From: Campylobacterales bacterium
Lineage (GTDB): Bacteria > Campylobacterota > Campylobacteria > Campylobacterales > QNZT01
Assembly (NCBI GenBank): GCA_027023305.1
Contig: JALVVR010000066.1
Span: 1 to 64,000 of the forward strand
Reading direction: 5' to 3'
DNA: 64,000 nt
The notes beneath the pieces are model-generated. The model searched no databases and was not told where the DNA came from. It saw only the letters and a program-made list of their open reading frames with translations. The stretch's first letter is position 1. Every line of letters begins with the position of its first letter. Shown in pieces: positions 1 to 9,800 of this stretch. Position numbers and translations under genes: made by a program.

Positions 1-48
1 GGTAGTTATTAATATTAGAGCTAGTTTTATGAGCTTATTCTCCCCCAT
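1..48 (-). CDS. 5' fragment of an unknown gene with a hydrophobic N-terminus
   Basis: Sixteen codons run off the left edge from an ATG at 46-48 and read M-G-E-N-K-L-I-K-L-A-L-I-L-I-T-T. This looks like the beginning of a signal peptide or membrane anchor. It lies downstream of nhaD on the same strand, but the nhaD terminator at 182-200 separates them, so it probably has its own promoter. The start is uncertain: the purine-rich GGGGGAG that would make a good ribosome site lies inside the proposed coding region, so translation may begin further inside. No function can be assigned. Confidence 0.3.
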   Translation of the reverse strand, partial: MGENKLIKLALILITT

Positions 49-181
49 TTAGTGGTTGTGGTTTGTTTCATGACAGAGCCCTTTTTGGGTGATTTTTTAA
101 ATGTTAGCATTTATGTTTTAATGGGGTGTTAATTTTTTTTAGTTGTTTTTTTATTAAGGTTGGGTTAAGAATAGAAAACAA

Positions 182-200
182 AAGTAGGAAAATCCTACTT
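182..200 (-). terminator. Rho-independent terminator of nhaD
   Basis: A perfect 8-bp inverted repeat AAGTAGGA / TCCTACTT with a 3-nt loop lies just after the nhaD stop. On the minus strand it is followed by a T-rich stretch (TTGTTTTCT). Confidence 0.65.
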
Positions 201-205
201 AGTTT

Positions 206-1573
206 TTAATATAACCCCATAACCTCAAACTGAACATACCAAAGTATCAAAGATACTATATATCCAGCTAGCACAGTCCAAGCTAGTTTTATGTGAGATG
301 CAAAAGTATATATCCCTCTCATTCTTCCCATAACTCCAACTCCAGCTGCACTACCAAAGCTGATAAGACTTCCTCCTATTCCAGCTGTCATAGTAACTAA
401 AAGCCATTGGTCTATTCCCATGTTAGGATCTGCTTTTAAGATTGCACTCATAACTGGAACATTGTCAACTATCGCTGATAAAAACCCAACTCCTACATTT
501 CCTGCAGTTGAACCTATCACATCATATAGTTTTGTGATATATGAAAGATATCCTAAAAAGTGTAAAGCTCCAACAGCAGCTAATATACCAAAAAAGAAAA
601 GTAAAGTATCATTTTCAATAAGTCTCATACTAGCATATATATCAAATCCCTTAGTACCTTTTCTTTTTTGAGTATAAGAGTAAAGTTTTAGAAGACTCAG
701 TCCAAACATCATGCCCCATGTAGCTGGAAGTCCAAAAAACTGATGTCCTAAAACAGCACAAGCGATAGTAAAAACTCCTAGATATATCGTTATCTCTCCA
801 CCTGGTTTTATCTTTGGCTTTTCCTCTGTTGAAGCATCAAAATCAGGCTCTCCTTTTGGTACTGATAAACTAAGTAGATAAGCAGTTACTAACCAACCAA
901 CAATAGATGGTACAAAAAGATATAAAAAGTCCACGAACTCACCTTTATTTGCAGTCCAAGCCATCAAAGTTGTGATATCTCCAAATGGACTCCAAGCACC
1001 ACCAGCATTTGCTGCAACCACTATATTTATAGCCCCAGGTACTAAAAAGGCAGGTTTTTCTTTGTCTATAGTTAAAAGTACAGTTGAAAGTATCAAAGCT
1101 GTTGTCATGTTATCTGCAATAGGAGAGATAAAAAATGCTAAAAGACCTGTTAACCAAAACAGTTTTTTATAACTGTAACCTTTTGAAACAAGTTTATACT
1201 TTAGTGCTTCAAAAACTCTTCTTTCTATCAAAGTCTCGATATAAGTCATCGCAACGAAAAGGAAGAAAAATATCTCTGCAATCTCTAAAATAAGATGAGC
1301 TACCTCTTCATGAAGCAAGTTTGTATCCATTCCATGCATCGCATAATAAAGACCAATAAGCATAAATAAAAATGTACCAGCGAACAAAGCTGGTTTTGAT
1401 TTATTGATATGATACTTCTCTTCAGTAGCAATAAAATAGTAAGCTATAACAAATATAGCTAAACTTAAAAATCCTACCCAAGTAGAACTCAGATCAACAC
1501 TATGAACTACCTCTCCACCTTCATTCGCAAACAACATTCCTAGCATTAATGCCAATATTAAAAATACTCTCAT
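206..1573 (-). CDS. nhaD: Na+/H+ antiporter, NhaD family
   Basis: A 455-residue inner-membrane protein with about a dozen hydrophobic segments. It should exchange cytoplasmic Na+ (or Li+) for protons. It begins with a hydrophobic signal-like stretch (residues 1-17), as many NhaD proteins do. Family signatures are the polar segment SPIADNMTTALI near residue 152 and the ANAGGAWSPFGDITTL segment near residue 188. Both carry conserved Asp/Asn/Thr residues of the ion transporter (IT) superfamily. The length fits the family. It stands 9 bp downstream of nadB on the same strand and ends at a terminator; the pairing with nadB looks positional rather than functional. Assignment is confident at family level. 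Ion preference is inferred. Confidence 0.9.
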   Translation of the reverse strand: MRVFLILALMLGMLFANEGGEVVHSVDLSSTWVGFLSLAIFVIAYYFIATEEKYHINKSKPALFAGTFLFMLIGLYYAMHGMDTNLLHEEVAHLILEIAEIFFFLFVAMTYIETLIERRVFEALKYKLVSKGYSYKKLFWLTGLLAFFISPIADNMTTALILSTVLLTIDKEKPAFLVPGAINIVVAANAGGAWSPFGDITTLMAWTANKGEFVDFLYLFVPSIVGWLVTAYLLSLSVPKGEPDFDASTEEKPKIKPGGEITIYLGVFTIACAVLGHQFFGLPATWGMMFGLSLLKLYSYTQKRKGTKGFDIYASMRLIENDTLLFFFGILAAVGALHFLGYLSYITKLYDVIGSTAGNVGVGFLSAIVDNVPVMSAILKADPNMGIDQWLLVTMTAGIGGSLISFGSAAGVGVMGRMRGIYTFASHIKLAWTVLAGYIVSLILWYVQFEVMGLY

Positions 1574-1582
1574 ACACTTTCC

Positions 1583-3031
1583 TTAATCTATAATATAACA
1601 AGCCCCTAAGGACTCTTTTTGGTATATCGTACTTTTTACGATATTTCTTGAGGTTTTAAGCCTTAGTTTTAAAAATTTACCAATATCTCTATCTAAAAAC
1701 GAATCTATCTTTATAAGAGTATTTTCCAACTTCGCCCTACTTCTAACTATACCTGCACTCTCCCACATCAGTTTTCTTAGCTCATTTTTTATCTCTTTAT
1801 CTCCACTTTTTATTAAAGTCTCCTCTTTTAAATCAAACTCTTTTATTTCAAAATCAAATTTCTCTTTTTTTATATTTTCAACTGCTCTTTTTGAAAAAAC
1901 AAGCCCTTCCAAAAGTGAATTTGAAGCCAAACGATTTGCACCATGCACTCTAGTATTTGCCACTTCTCCTACTGCATATAAGTTTTTCATGCCACTTACT
2001 CTTCCATCTAAATCTGTCTTTATACCACCCATAGCATAGTGAAATGCAGGAGATATAGGTACTCTATCCTCAGGCAGGTTATAACCCAAATCTTTTAAGT
2101 TAAAGTAAATAGTTGGAAATCTCTTTTTAAAGAACTCTTTATCAAACATACTTAAATCCAAATAAACCTCTTTACCACTCTTCTTTTTATGCTCAAATAT
2201 TGCCCTACTAACCAAACTCCTAGGACTAAGCTCTCCTCTATCATCATACTCAAACAAAAATCTCTTTCCATCTGCATCAACGATATGAGCTCCCTCACCT
2301 CTGAGTGCCTCAGTCAAAAGCTGTTTTCTAGCTCCCAAAGAGTGTATAAAAACAGTAGGATGAAACTGCATCATCTGCATATCTCTAAGTTCCAACCCTT
2401 TTTCTAAACATATCCCTTGAAGCTCTCCACTAATAGTTTTAGAATTTGTATGATACTCATAGATACTACCAACTCCACCACTAGCTATCACAACTGCTTT
2501 TGCATAGTAGTTTCTAAGCTCATTATTATGCCAAACTCTAACTCCATGACATATATCATCCTCTATTAAAAGCTCTGTTACAGTTGAGTTATAAAGTAAT
2601 CCAGATTTATTTTCACTCATCAAAAACCTATGCACTTCTCGTCCAGTTGCATCTCCTCCCGAGTGAATAATCCTGTTTCTACTATGAGCTGCCTCTTTTG
2701 TATATAAAATTTCTCCTTTTTCATTTCTATCAAAAGGACAACCTCTATCTATCAAATCTCTAACAGCTCTCAACCCATCTTCACATAAAACTCTAACAGC
2801 TTTTCTATCGCAAAGTCCAGCTCCAGCACTAATAGTATCTTCAATATGAGAGTTTATATCACTCTCATCAACTGGCACTGCTATACCACCTTGTGCATAA
2901 AAAGTATTACAATCCCAAGAGTTTTCTTTACAAACTACTAAAACTTTTTTATCTCTTAAACTATTTGCTACATTTAACCCAGCTATTCCCGAGCCTATAA
3001 CTATCACATCATATATATTTCTATCTATCAT
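1583..3031 (-). CDS. nadB: L-aspartate oxidase (NAD biosynthesis)
   Basis: A flavoprotein oxidising L-aspartate to iminoaspartate, the first step of de novo NAD synthesis; NadA would use the product. The N-terminus carries the FAD-binding dinucleotide motif GSGIAGLNVA (residues 13-22). It is followed by the flavin-contacting AQGGIAVP and by HSGGDATGREV. A second signature, HGANRLASNSLLEG, lies in the C-terminal half and contains the conserved HxxxR-type active-site region of the succinate dehydrogenase/fumarate reductase superfamily. At 482 residues it is slightly shorter than E. coli NadB (about 540), mainly in the C-terminal helical domain. No Fe-S or cytochrome partner genes adjoin it, which argues against fumarate reductase. 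The start ATG at 3029-3031 is divergent from the next plus-strand gene. Confidence 0.93.
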   Translation of the reverse strand: MIDRNIYDVIVIGSGIAGLNVANSLRDKKVLVVCKENSWDCNTFYAQGGIAVPVDESDINSHIEDTISAGAGLCDRKAVRVLCEDGLRAVRDLIDRGCPFDRNEKGEILYTKEAAHSRNRIIHSGGDATGREVHRFLMSENKSGLLYNSTVTELLIEDDICHGVRVWHNNELRNYYAKAVVIASGGVGSIYEYHTNSKTISGELQGICLEKGLELRDMQMMQFHPTVFIHSLGARKQLLTEALRGEGAHIVDADGKRFLFEYDDRGELSPRSLVSRAIFEHKKKSGKEVYLDLSMFDKEFFKKRFPTIYFNLKDLGYNLPEDRVPISPAFHYAMGGIKTDLDGRVSGMKNLYAVGEVANTRVHGANRLASNSLLEGLVFSKRAVENIKKEKFDFEIKEFDLKEETLIKSGDKEIKNELRKLMWESAGIVRSRAKLENTLIKIDSFLDRDIGKFLKLRLKTSRNIVKSTIYQKESLGACYIID

Positions 3032-3119
3032 GAACTACTACTTTTGTCTTAACATAAACAGGAGGGGTCTTATATCCACAACCAACAAAGTTAAATATTA
3101 CTACTGCTATAATAACTAC

Positions 3120-3557
3120 ATGAAGACCGTTAATCAAATTATTTCTCATATTATTTCAAAACCTCAATTTAAAAAGATTACACAAAAAAAGTGTTTTGAT
3201 AAAGTAGTTAAACTTTTACCACCACATTTAAAAAATGCCGTCCTATTTACCTACACTAAAAATCAAACCCTATTTTTTGTTTTAAACCATCCAGGACTTA
3301 AGATGGAGTTTCATTATAAGGTTAATTTTCTAAAGACTCTATTAAAACAAGTTAAAACTATTGACCCCTCTTGTCATGATATGCAGGATATTTCAGATAT
3401 AAAATTCTTTGTTTCAAACAAACCAAGAGAAAAAAAGAAAATCCAAAAAAAACTTTTTTACAAAGAACTCTCAAATGCCAACTTTAAAATCCTAACCAAA
3501 AACAAAAAACTACAAAAACTTTTTTTACAAATAAAAGATGAAATCTCTTCTAACTAA
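3120..3557 (+). CDS. DciA-like (DUF721) protein
   Basis: A 145-residue basic protein read from the ATG at 3120; the open frame extends upstream to 3030, but that part reads as non-coding leader. The N-terminal half (TVNQIISHI, then KVVKLLPPHLKNAVLFTYTKNQTLFFVLNHPGLKMEF) resembles the DUF721 fold of DciA, which helps load the replicative helicase DnaB in bacteria lacking DnaC. The lysine-rich tail fits nucleic-acid contact. Its last 20 bases overlap the start of uvrC, so the two are translationally coupled. The family call rests on pattern recognition only. Helicase loading is inferred from the family. Confidence 0.55.
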   Translation: MKTVNQIISHIISKPQFKKITQKKCFDKVVKLLPPHLKNAVLFTYTKNQTLFFVLNHPGLKMEFHYKVNFLKTLLKQVKTIDPSCHDMQDISDIKFFVSNKPREKKKIQKKLFYKELSNANFKILTKNKKLQKLFLQIKDEISSN

Positions 3558-5328
3558 ACTAAAAAACCTCCCAACCAAACCTGGGATTTACCAATACTTC
3601 GATAAAAACGGAAGACTCCTATATATAGGAAAAGCAAAAGTTTTAAAAAACAGAGTAAAAAGCTACTTTAACTTTACTCCTACACTCTCCCCCTCTTCAA
3701 ATCTAAGCCCAAGAATCTATAAAATGATAACAGAGGTTGAAAATTTAGAGTATATAGTAGTAGATAGTGAACAAGATGCCCTAATCTTAGAAAACTCACT
3801 TATAAAACAACTAAAACCAAAGTATAACATCCTTCTTAGAGATGATAAAACTTATCCTTATATCTATATAGATTTAAACCAAAAGTATCCAAGATTTGAG
3901 ATAACAAGAAGAGTTATAAAAGGCAAAAATATAAAATACTTTGGTCCATTTGTAAGTGGTGCAAAAGATATCCTCGACTCCATATATGAAATCTTCCCTT
4001 TAGTTCAAAAAAAAAGTTGTCTGAGAGAGGGGAAAAAGTGCCTTTTCTTTCAGATAAAAAGATGTCTCGCTCCTTGTGAAAATCTTGTAAGTGAGAAGGA
4101 GTATAAAAAAATAGTAGATGAAGCAACAAAATATATACTTAACAAACAAAAACTAACTTCAAAACTTGAAGAAAAGATGCTTTACTACTCAGAGGAGTTA
4201 CTCTTTGAAGAGGCTTCAACCCTTAGAGATAGAATAGTAAAGATAAAAAACTCTATGCAACTAAACACTATTGATTTGGCTAAACTAGAGGATTTTGATA
4301 TATTTGGAGTATTAACTCAGTCAAACAAAGCTGTAGGAGTTAAAATCTTTGTCAGAGATGGAAAAGTAGTCTCAAGTGACCATCATATTTTCAAAAGTGA
4401 GTTTGGATTTGACCATGATGAACTCTACAAAACTATGCTTTTAAACCACTATCAAAAAGAGTTACCATTTGTTCCAAAAGAGATACTTATAGCATCAAAG
4501 TTTAATCAAATAGAAGAAATTGAAGTGCTTATAGAAAAGAAGTATAATAAAAAAACAATTATTAAAGTCCCAAAAATTGGAGATAAAAAAAGGTTAACCA
4601 CTCTCGCACTTACAAATGCAAAAGAGATTTTACGATTAAATTCTAGCAAAGATGACAATACCCTTAAAGAGATAAAAGAACTATTGGGACTAGAACAAAT
4701 CCCATATACACTTGAAGGATATGATAACTCGCACATGATAGGAAGTGCAAAAGTAGGAAGTTTGGTTTACTGGGAAGAAAAGTTTATAAAACAAAACTAT
4801 CGCCACTACAACTTAACTGCACTTAATGAATATGATCAAATGAAAGAGATGCTAACAAGAAGACTAGAAGATTTAGAAAAAAATCCTCTTCCAAATCTTT
4901 GGGTTATAGATGGAGGAGAAACTCTTTGGAAATTAGCACAAAAATTAGTTAAACAAAAAAAGCTTTTTGTCGATATAGTTGCAATTGCTAAAGAAAAAAG
5001 AGATAGCAAGTCAATGAGGGCAAAAGGAAGAGCTAAAGATATAATCTTTTCCAAAGATGGAGAGTTTAAGCTCTCAACTGAGGATAAAAGGCTACACTTT
5101 ATACAAAACATAAGAGATGAAGCCCATAGATTTGCTATCACTTTTTTCAAAAAGCAAAAGTTAAAAGAGGATAAAAAACTATCTCTTTTAAACAAAAAAG
5201 GTATCGGTGAAGCAACTGTAAAGAAACTCATCGATTACTTTGGGACATTTGAAAATATTAAAAATGCTTCTTTAAAAGAACTTGAAAAAGTTATCGGTAA
5301 AAAAGGAGCTTTAAAACTTAAGGAGTAA
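3538..5328 (+). CDS. uvrC: UvrABC system protein C (excinuclease)
   Basis: A 596-residue nuclease that makes both incisions around bulky DNA lesions with UvrA and UvrB. Domains in order: GIY-YIG nuclease (KPGIYQYF...LLYIGKAK, residues 13-35), a cysteine cluster CLREGKKCLFFQIKRCLAPC near 160-180 resembling the family's Fe-S ligand cysteines, the UVR helical pair (EEKMLYYSEELLFEEASTLRDRI, about 210-235), the RNase H-like second nuclease (EGYDNSHMIGS and VIDGGE), and a C-terminal helix-hairpin-helix (NKKGIGEATVKKLIDYFG). All signatures are present and length is normal. Its start is embedded in the preceding DciA-like gene. A strong AAGGAG at its own 3' end serves the next gene. Confidence 0.96.
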   Translation: MKSLLTKLKNLPTKPGIYQYFDKNGRLLYIGKAKVLKNRVKSYFNFTPTLSPSSNLSPRIYKMITEVENLEYIVVDSEQDALILENSLIKQLKPKYNILLRDDKTYPYIYIDLNQKYPRFEITRRVIKGKNIKYFGPFVSGAKDILDSIYEIFPLVQKKSCLREGKKCLFFQIKRCLAPCENLVSEKEYKKIVDEATKYILNKQKLTSKLEEKMLYYSEELLFEEASTLRDRIVKIKNSMQLNTIDLAKLEDFDIFGVLTQSNKAVGVKIFVRDGKVVSSDHHIFKSEFGFDHDELYKTMLLNHYQKELPFVPKEILIASKFNQIEEIEVLIEKKYNKKTIIKVPKIGDKKRLTTLALTNAKEILRLNSSKDDNTLKEIKELLGLEQIPYTLEGYDNSHMIGSAKVGSLVYWEEKFIKQNYRHYNLTALNEYDQMKEMLTRRLEDLEKNPLPNLWVIDGGETLWKLAQKLVKQKKLFVDIVAIAKEKRDSKSMRAKGRAKDIIFSKDGEFKLSTEDKRLHFIQNIRDEAHRFAITFFKKQKLKEDKKLSLLNKKGIGEATVKKLIDYFGTFENIKNASLKELEKVIGKKGALKLKE

Positions 5329-5331
5329 GAG

Positions 5332-6834
5332 TTGATACTATATGATGAAAATTATAAATTTTTAGGAGCAAGTAACAAAGAGTTAAATAGATTTGGTTTT
5401 AGTGATATTACAGAGTTTGATAGCTATCACAAAGATTTTGCAGAGCTTTTTGTAAAAGATGATGATTATATATATGATTTTGAAAATTTCTCATGGATTG
5501 ATTTTATACTGTATGGTGGTGCAAACAAAGATACAGCTATAATTCAAAATAAAGCAAAAGAGTATAAAAAAGTAAAAATCAAAATAATAACGGTAGAACT
5601 TACTAACAATTTTTGTGATATTGAAAAACTTTATCGTGTTAAATTAGAAGATTTAGGAGAACTCTCAAAAGAAGAAGAGACTAAAATAACAAATACAAAA
5701 ATCAACCTAAGCTCAATGCTTACAAAATCCAAAGATTTAAAAGAAGATAAAAAACAAAATGATTTAGATATAAATCTAAGCTTCATGGAGAATGAAGATA
5801 TAAAAGATGATGATAAAAGCAGTATAAACTCTATCTCATTAGACTTTTTAAAGAAAGAAAAAACAAAAGAGGAAAAGCCAAAAGCTCCACTTATTAGTAA
5901 AAAAGAAGATGAAATAAAAGAAACAAATAGTAACATAGTTTTAGATTTTTTTAACTCAAAAGTAGAAGATGAAACTCCTGTAACTTCTATATCAAAAAAA
6001 GAAGAACCCTTAAAAGAAAAGGAGAGTAAATCTGAATTTAACTTAAACTTTTTAGGTAAGAAAGAAGATAACCAAGACAAAAAAGTAGTTGAAGAAGAGC
6101 CAAAAAAATCTACTTTTAATCTTAACTTTTTAAATTCTAATGAAGATCAAAACATAAGCCAACCTCAAGAGGAAAAACCAAAAGTAGAAACTCCAACTCC
6201 AAAAAAAGAAGAAGTTCCATCTCTAAATCTAAACTTCCTTAAAACAGAAGAAGTAAGTCAACCTAAAGAGGAGATTAAACCAGAAGTTAAAGAAGAACAA
6301 AAGCCAGAGATAAATCTTAACTTCTTAAAAACAGAGGAAGAAAGTAAGCCCAAAAAAGAAATTCAACAAGAGATCAAAGAGCAATCCAAACCAGAGATAA
6401 ATCTTAACTTTCTAAAAAGTAAAGATACTCATAAAGAGAAAACAAAGGAGTTATCAAAAGAGGAAAAATCAACTATCATAGATCAAATAAAAAATGATAT
6501 TGAAGAGATAGATGATAAAGTAGAAAATTCTTTATTTTTAAAAAATATCGACTTACCAATAGAGGAGAAAAAAGATATACTAAATGACTTTATAGATGAC
6601 TCAATGCAAAGTTTATCTCTCGCAAAAAAGTTTATCTCTCATGATGATTTTGATAGTACAAAGTTTATGATAAAGAAAGTTCTATCATCTTCAAATCTAC
6701 TTGAGTTAGACACAGTTTCACAAAACTTAAATCTACTAGCCAAAAGTATAGATAGTAAAAACAAAGAGGATATTGAAGGAAATATCCAAAAAAGTATAAA
6801 CTCTATTAATAATCTTAAAAAAATTAAGATATAA
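5332..6834 (+). CDS. PAS-like / linear-motif-repeat / pseudo-HPt protein of unknown function
   Basis: A 500-residue acidic, Lys/Glu-rich protein starting at TTG, with AAGGAG overlapping the uvrC stop. I do not recognise it as a named family. Three regions can be seen. Residues 1-110 look like a small PAS-like sensor (LGASNKELNRFGFSDITEF). Residues 120-365 are low-complexity linker carrying about nine copies of a short motif, (I/F/L)-N-L-N-F-L or close variants, at about 124, 147, 168, 202, 236, 262, 298, 327 and 356. Residues 380-500 are helical and resemble a histidine-phosphotransfer bundle (LPIEEKKDILNDFIDDSMQSL, then KKVLSSSNLLELDTVSQNLNLL), but the phospho-accepting His is replaced by Lys. 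It sits 9 bp upstream of a hybrid histidine kinase, so a scaffold or modulator for that kinase is a reasonable inference. Confidence 0.6.
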   Translation: MILYDENYKFLGASNKELNRFGFSDITEFDSYHKDFAELFVKDDDYIYDFENFSWIDFILYGGANKDTAIIQNKAKEYKKVKIKIITVELTNNFCDIEKLYRVKLEDLGELSKEEETKITNTKINLSSMLTKSKDLKEDKKQNDLDINLSFMENEDIKDDDKSSINSISLDFLKKEKTKEEKPKAPLISKKEDEIKETNSNIVLDFFNSKVEDETPVTSISKKEEPLKEKESKSEFNLNFLGKKEDNQDKKVVEEEPKKSTFNLNFLNSNEDQNISQPQEEKPKVETPTPKKEEVPSLNLNFLKTEEVSQPKEEIKPEVKEEQKPEINLNFLKTEEESKPKKEIQQEIKEQSKPEINLNFLKSKDTHKEKTKELSKEEKSTIIDQIKNDIEEIDDKVENSLFLKNIDLPIEEKKDILNDFIDDSMQSLSLAKKFISHDDFDSTKFMIKKVLSSSNLLELDTVSQNLNLLAKSIDSKNKEDIEGNIQKSINSINNLKKIKI

Positions 6835-6843
6835 GAGAAATCC

Positions 6844-9800
6844 ATGAAGATAAAGTCAAACTTAAATCTCATAACTTTCATCCCAGTGATGATAGTTATG
6901 CTTTTATCTATATACATATTTCGACTAAGTTTCAATAATTATCAACACTCAAAAACTGATTTATCCAACTTAAAGAAAATAGAGAAAATAAAAGAGTTTA
7001 TGCTAGATATTTTTAAAGAAAGAAAGTATGCAGTACAAAGCCTAACTAGTAACTCAAATGAAACTATATATAACTACAAAAAAGCTGCAACCAAAACAAA
7101 TAAAGCAGTAAACAACTTAATCACAATCTACAATAAAGATAAAAAAAATAGTATTATCTTTAAACTCATAAAAGATATAAAAACAATAGTAAATCAAAGA
7201 AAAGAGATAGAGGAACATAAGCTTTCATATAAAACAATCTTTGCTAATTATGATATACTAAATAGTGATATTCTATCATATATCAACTATCTTAAAAATA
7301 AAATAAATACAAAAACAAATGCAAACAGTTTAAATGATGCTCTAATACTACTAAAATCTGTATCTGATGAAAGGGACTTTATCTCCAATATATACACAAA
7401 TAGTGAAGATATAGAAAACTTATATATAATAAAACTTTTTAAAAATAGCAATATTACACAAACACTTAGTATGGTTGATAAAAAAGTACAAAAACTACTA
7501 TCAAAATCACTTGATACTAAAGAGTTTATCAACATAGTTAAAAAGACAAATACAATAAAACAAGAGCTACTAACAAAGGGTTATATAATATCTGCCACAC
7601 AAAAGGAGTGGATAGATTTTGAAGATAAAAAACTTTTTCTTCTTAGTCAAAGTATAGATAGAATTTCTAAAAACATAAATAATGAGTTAAAAAAGAGTTT
7701 AAATTATAAACTTTTAAAGCTAGTAATATCTCTATTTTTGATACTTTTATCTCTATTTTTACTTTATAAATATTTTAGATTTAAAAATGAACTACTTGAT
7801 AACTCAAACCTAAAACTGTTGTTAAAAAAAGTTTTAAACCTAAGTAATCTTGATAAAACTGTTGATTTAAGTACAACAAGTGGAGTAAAAAATTCATATA
7901 AAATCATAGATGACTCTTTAGACAAAATATCAATAGATAGACAAAAAGCTGAAAATGACAATGCTTCTAAATCTATCTTCTTAGCCAACATGTCTCATGA
8001 GATAAGAACACCTATTAACGGTATAGTAGGTTTTACAGATATCTTAAAAAAATCAAATCTTAATAAAACACAAAAAGAGTATGTTGATATCATTTCAAAA
8101 AATACAGATAATTTACTAGAAATCATTAACAATATTTTAGACCTTTCAAAAATAGAGAGTAAAAAAATAGAAGTTGATTCTATCATGTTCTCTCCTATTG
8201 AAGAGTTTGAAAACTCGGTAGAACTATTTTTAGCAAAAGCCTCTAAAAAGAAGATAAATCTATCACTAAACCTTCTTCCTAACTTTGAAAATTATCTCCT
8301 TGGTGATCCACTAAAGATAAAAGAAGTTTTACTAAACCTGATATCAAATTCATTAAAATTCACTCCAAAAGGTGGACAAATAGATGTTAGTATAAAAAAG
8401 CTACCTAGCAAAAGCTCAAAAGAAGAGTTAGTTTACTTTGAAGTAAAAGATAATGGTATTGGGATGAGTAAAGATGAGCTAAGTGATATATTTGATGCTT
8501 TTTCTCAAGCTGATTCTACTATTACAAGGAAGTATGGTGGCACTGGACTTGGACTTACTATATCGTCAAGCTATGTGACACTGATGGGTGGAGAGTTGGA
8601 AGTAGAGAGTAAAAAAGATAGAGGAACAAAGTTTTTCTTTACCCTAAGCTTTAAAAAATCCCAACCATTAAAAACAACCAAATATAAAAACTCTTTTAAC
8701 ATTATAAAAGCACTAATCATAAGTGATAATGAAACTAAAGAGTTATCAAACTACTTAAAAGAGTATATTTCATACCTTATATCATCTACCTCTTTAGTAA
8801 ATAAAGAAGATATATCAAGTAATAAATCTATGTTTGAAGAGTCAAATCTAATAGTAGTACCACAAAAAGTTTTTGAGGAAAATGACTTCTCACATCTAAA
8901 TAAAACAGATAAGAAACTGCTTATAATCCAAGATAGTCAATTTTATCAAGAGCAAAATACTCTTCCTTCAAATACTTTCACTATAACTGAGCCTATTGGA
9001 TTTTTTAAAGTAGTTGAAGTTTTATCATCTTTTAATCCAACTACTGCAAAAAACACTCATGAAAATAAAACAATAAAAGAGAGTAACAAAAAATTTAAAA
9101 TCCTAATAGCAGAAGATAATGATGTAAATCTAAAACTCCTTGAAGAGTTTTTTAACCAATACTCAAACATAACTATAAAAAAAGCTATAAATGGTGAAGA
9201 AGCAGTGAAGCTTTTCTTAAAAGAGAGTTTTGATATGATTTTAATGGATATAGCAATGCCTCTGTTAGATGGTATGGAAGCTACAAAAAAAATCATAGAG
9301 TATGAAAACATCAACAACACTCCTCACACACCTATAATAGCTCTAACTGCAAATGCACTTAAAGGCGATAAAGAGAAGTATTTAAGTACAGGTATGGATG
9401 AGTATATAACTAAACCTGTAAAAGAGGACTCTCTAATCACAATGTTAAAGAAGTTTTCAATCACACTAAATCAAAAAGAACTTATTTCAAATAAAGAAAA
9501 TAAAAAAGAAAATTTAGAACAAAAACAACTTCTTCTATACAAAAAAAGTGAAGTTGAAACAAAGATATTTCAAAAAGTTCTATCACAATACTACTCTAAA
9601 ATAGATACAGTAAACTCTTCAAAAGAGTTTTATACTAATTTAGAGAGATTTAACTATCAAGCTATTTTATTAGACAAAGAGATTAGTGATTTGGATTTTG
9701 AAAGTTTAAATAATATAAAGAAAGAAGCTCCAAATACATCTCTAATATTATTTAGAAACTTTGAAACTATTATATCAAACAAATTAAGAACAATATTTGA

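Noticed and set aside
420-1172. Plus-strand open frames inside nhaD
   Set aside because: They lie antisense to a clear transporter gene, lack ribosome sites and carry no recognisable domain.
3030-3119. N-terminal extension of the DciA-like gene
   Set aside because: The first 30 codons start on the nadB start codon and read as Tyr/Asn-rich leader; the ATG at 3120 begins the conserved-looking part.
4836-5231. 131-codon minus-strand ORF inside uvrC
   Set aside because: Ser/Phe-rich composition is the usual shadow of Lys/Glu-rich coding sequence on the other strand.
5631-6080. 149-codon minus-strand ORF opposite the motif-repeat gene
   Set aside because: Same shadow effect; no start signal and the sense strand shows a repeated protein motif.
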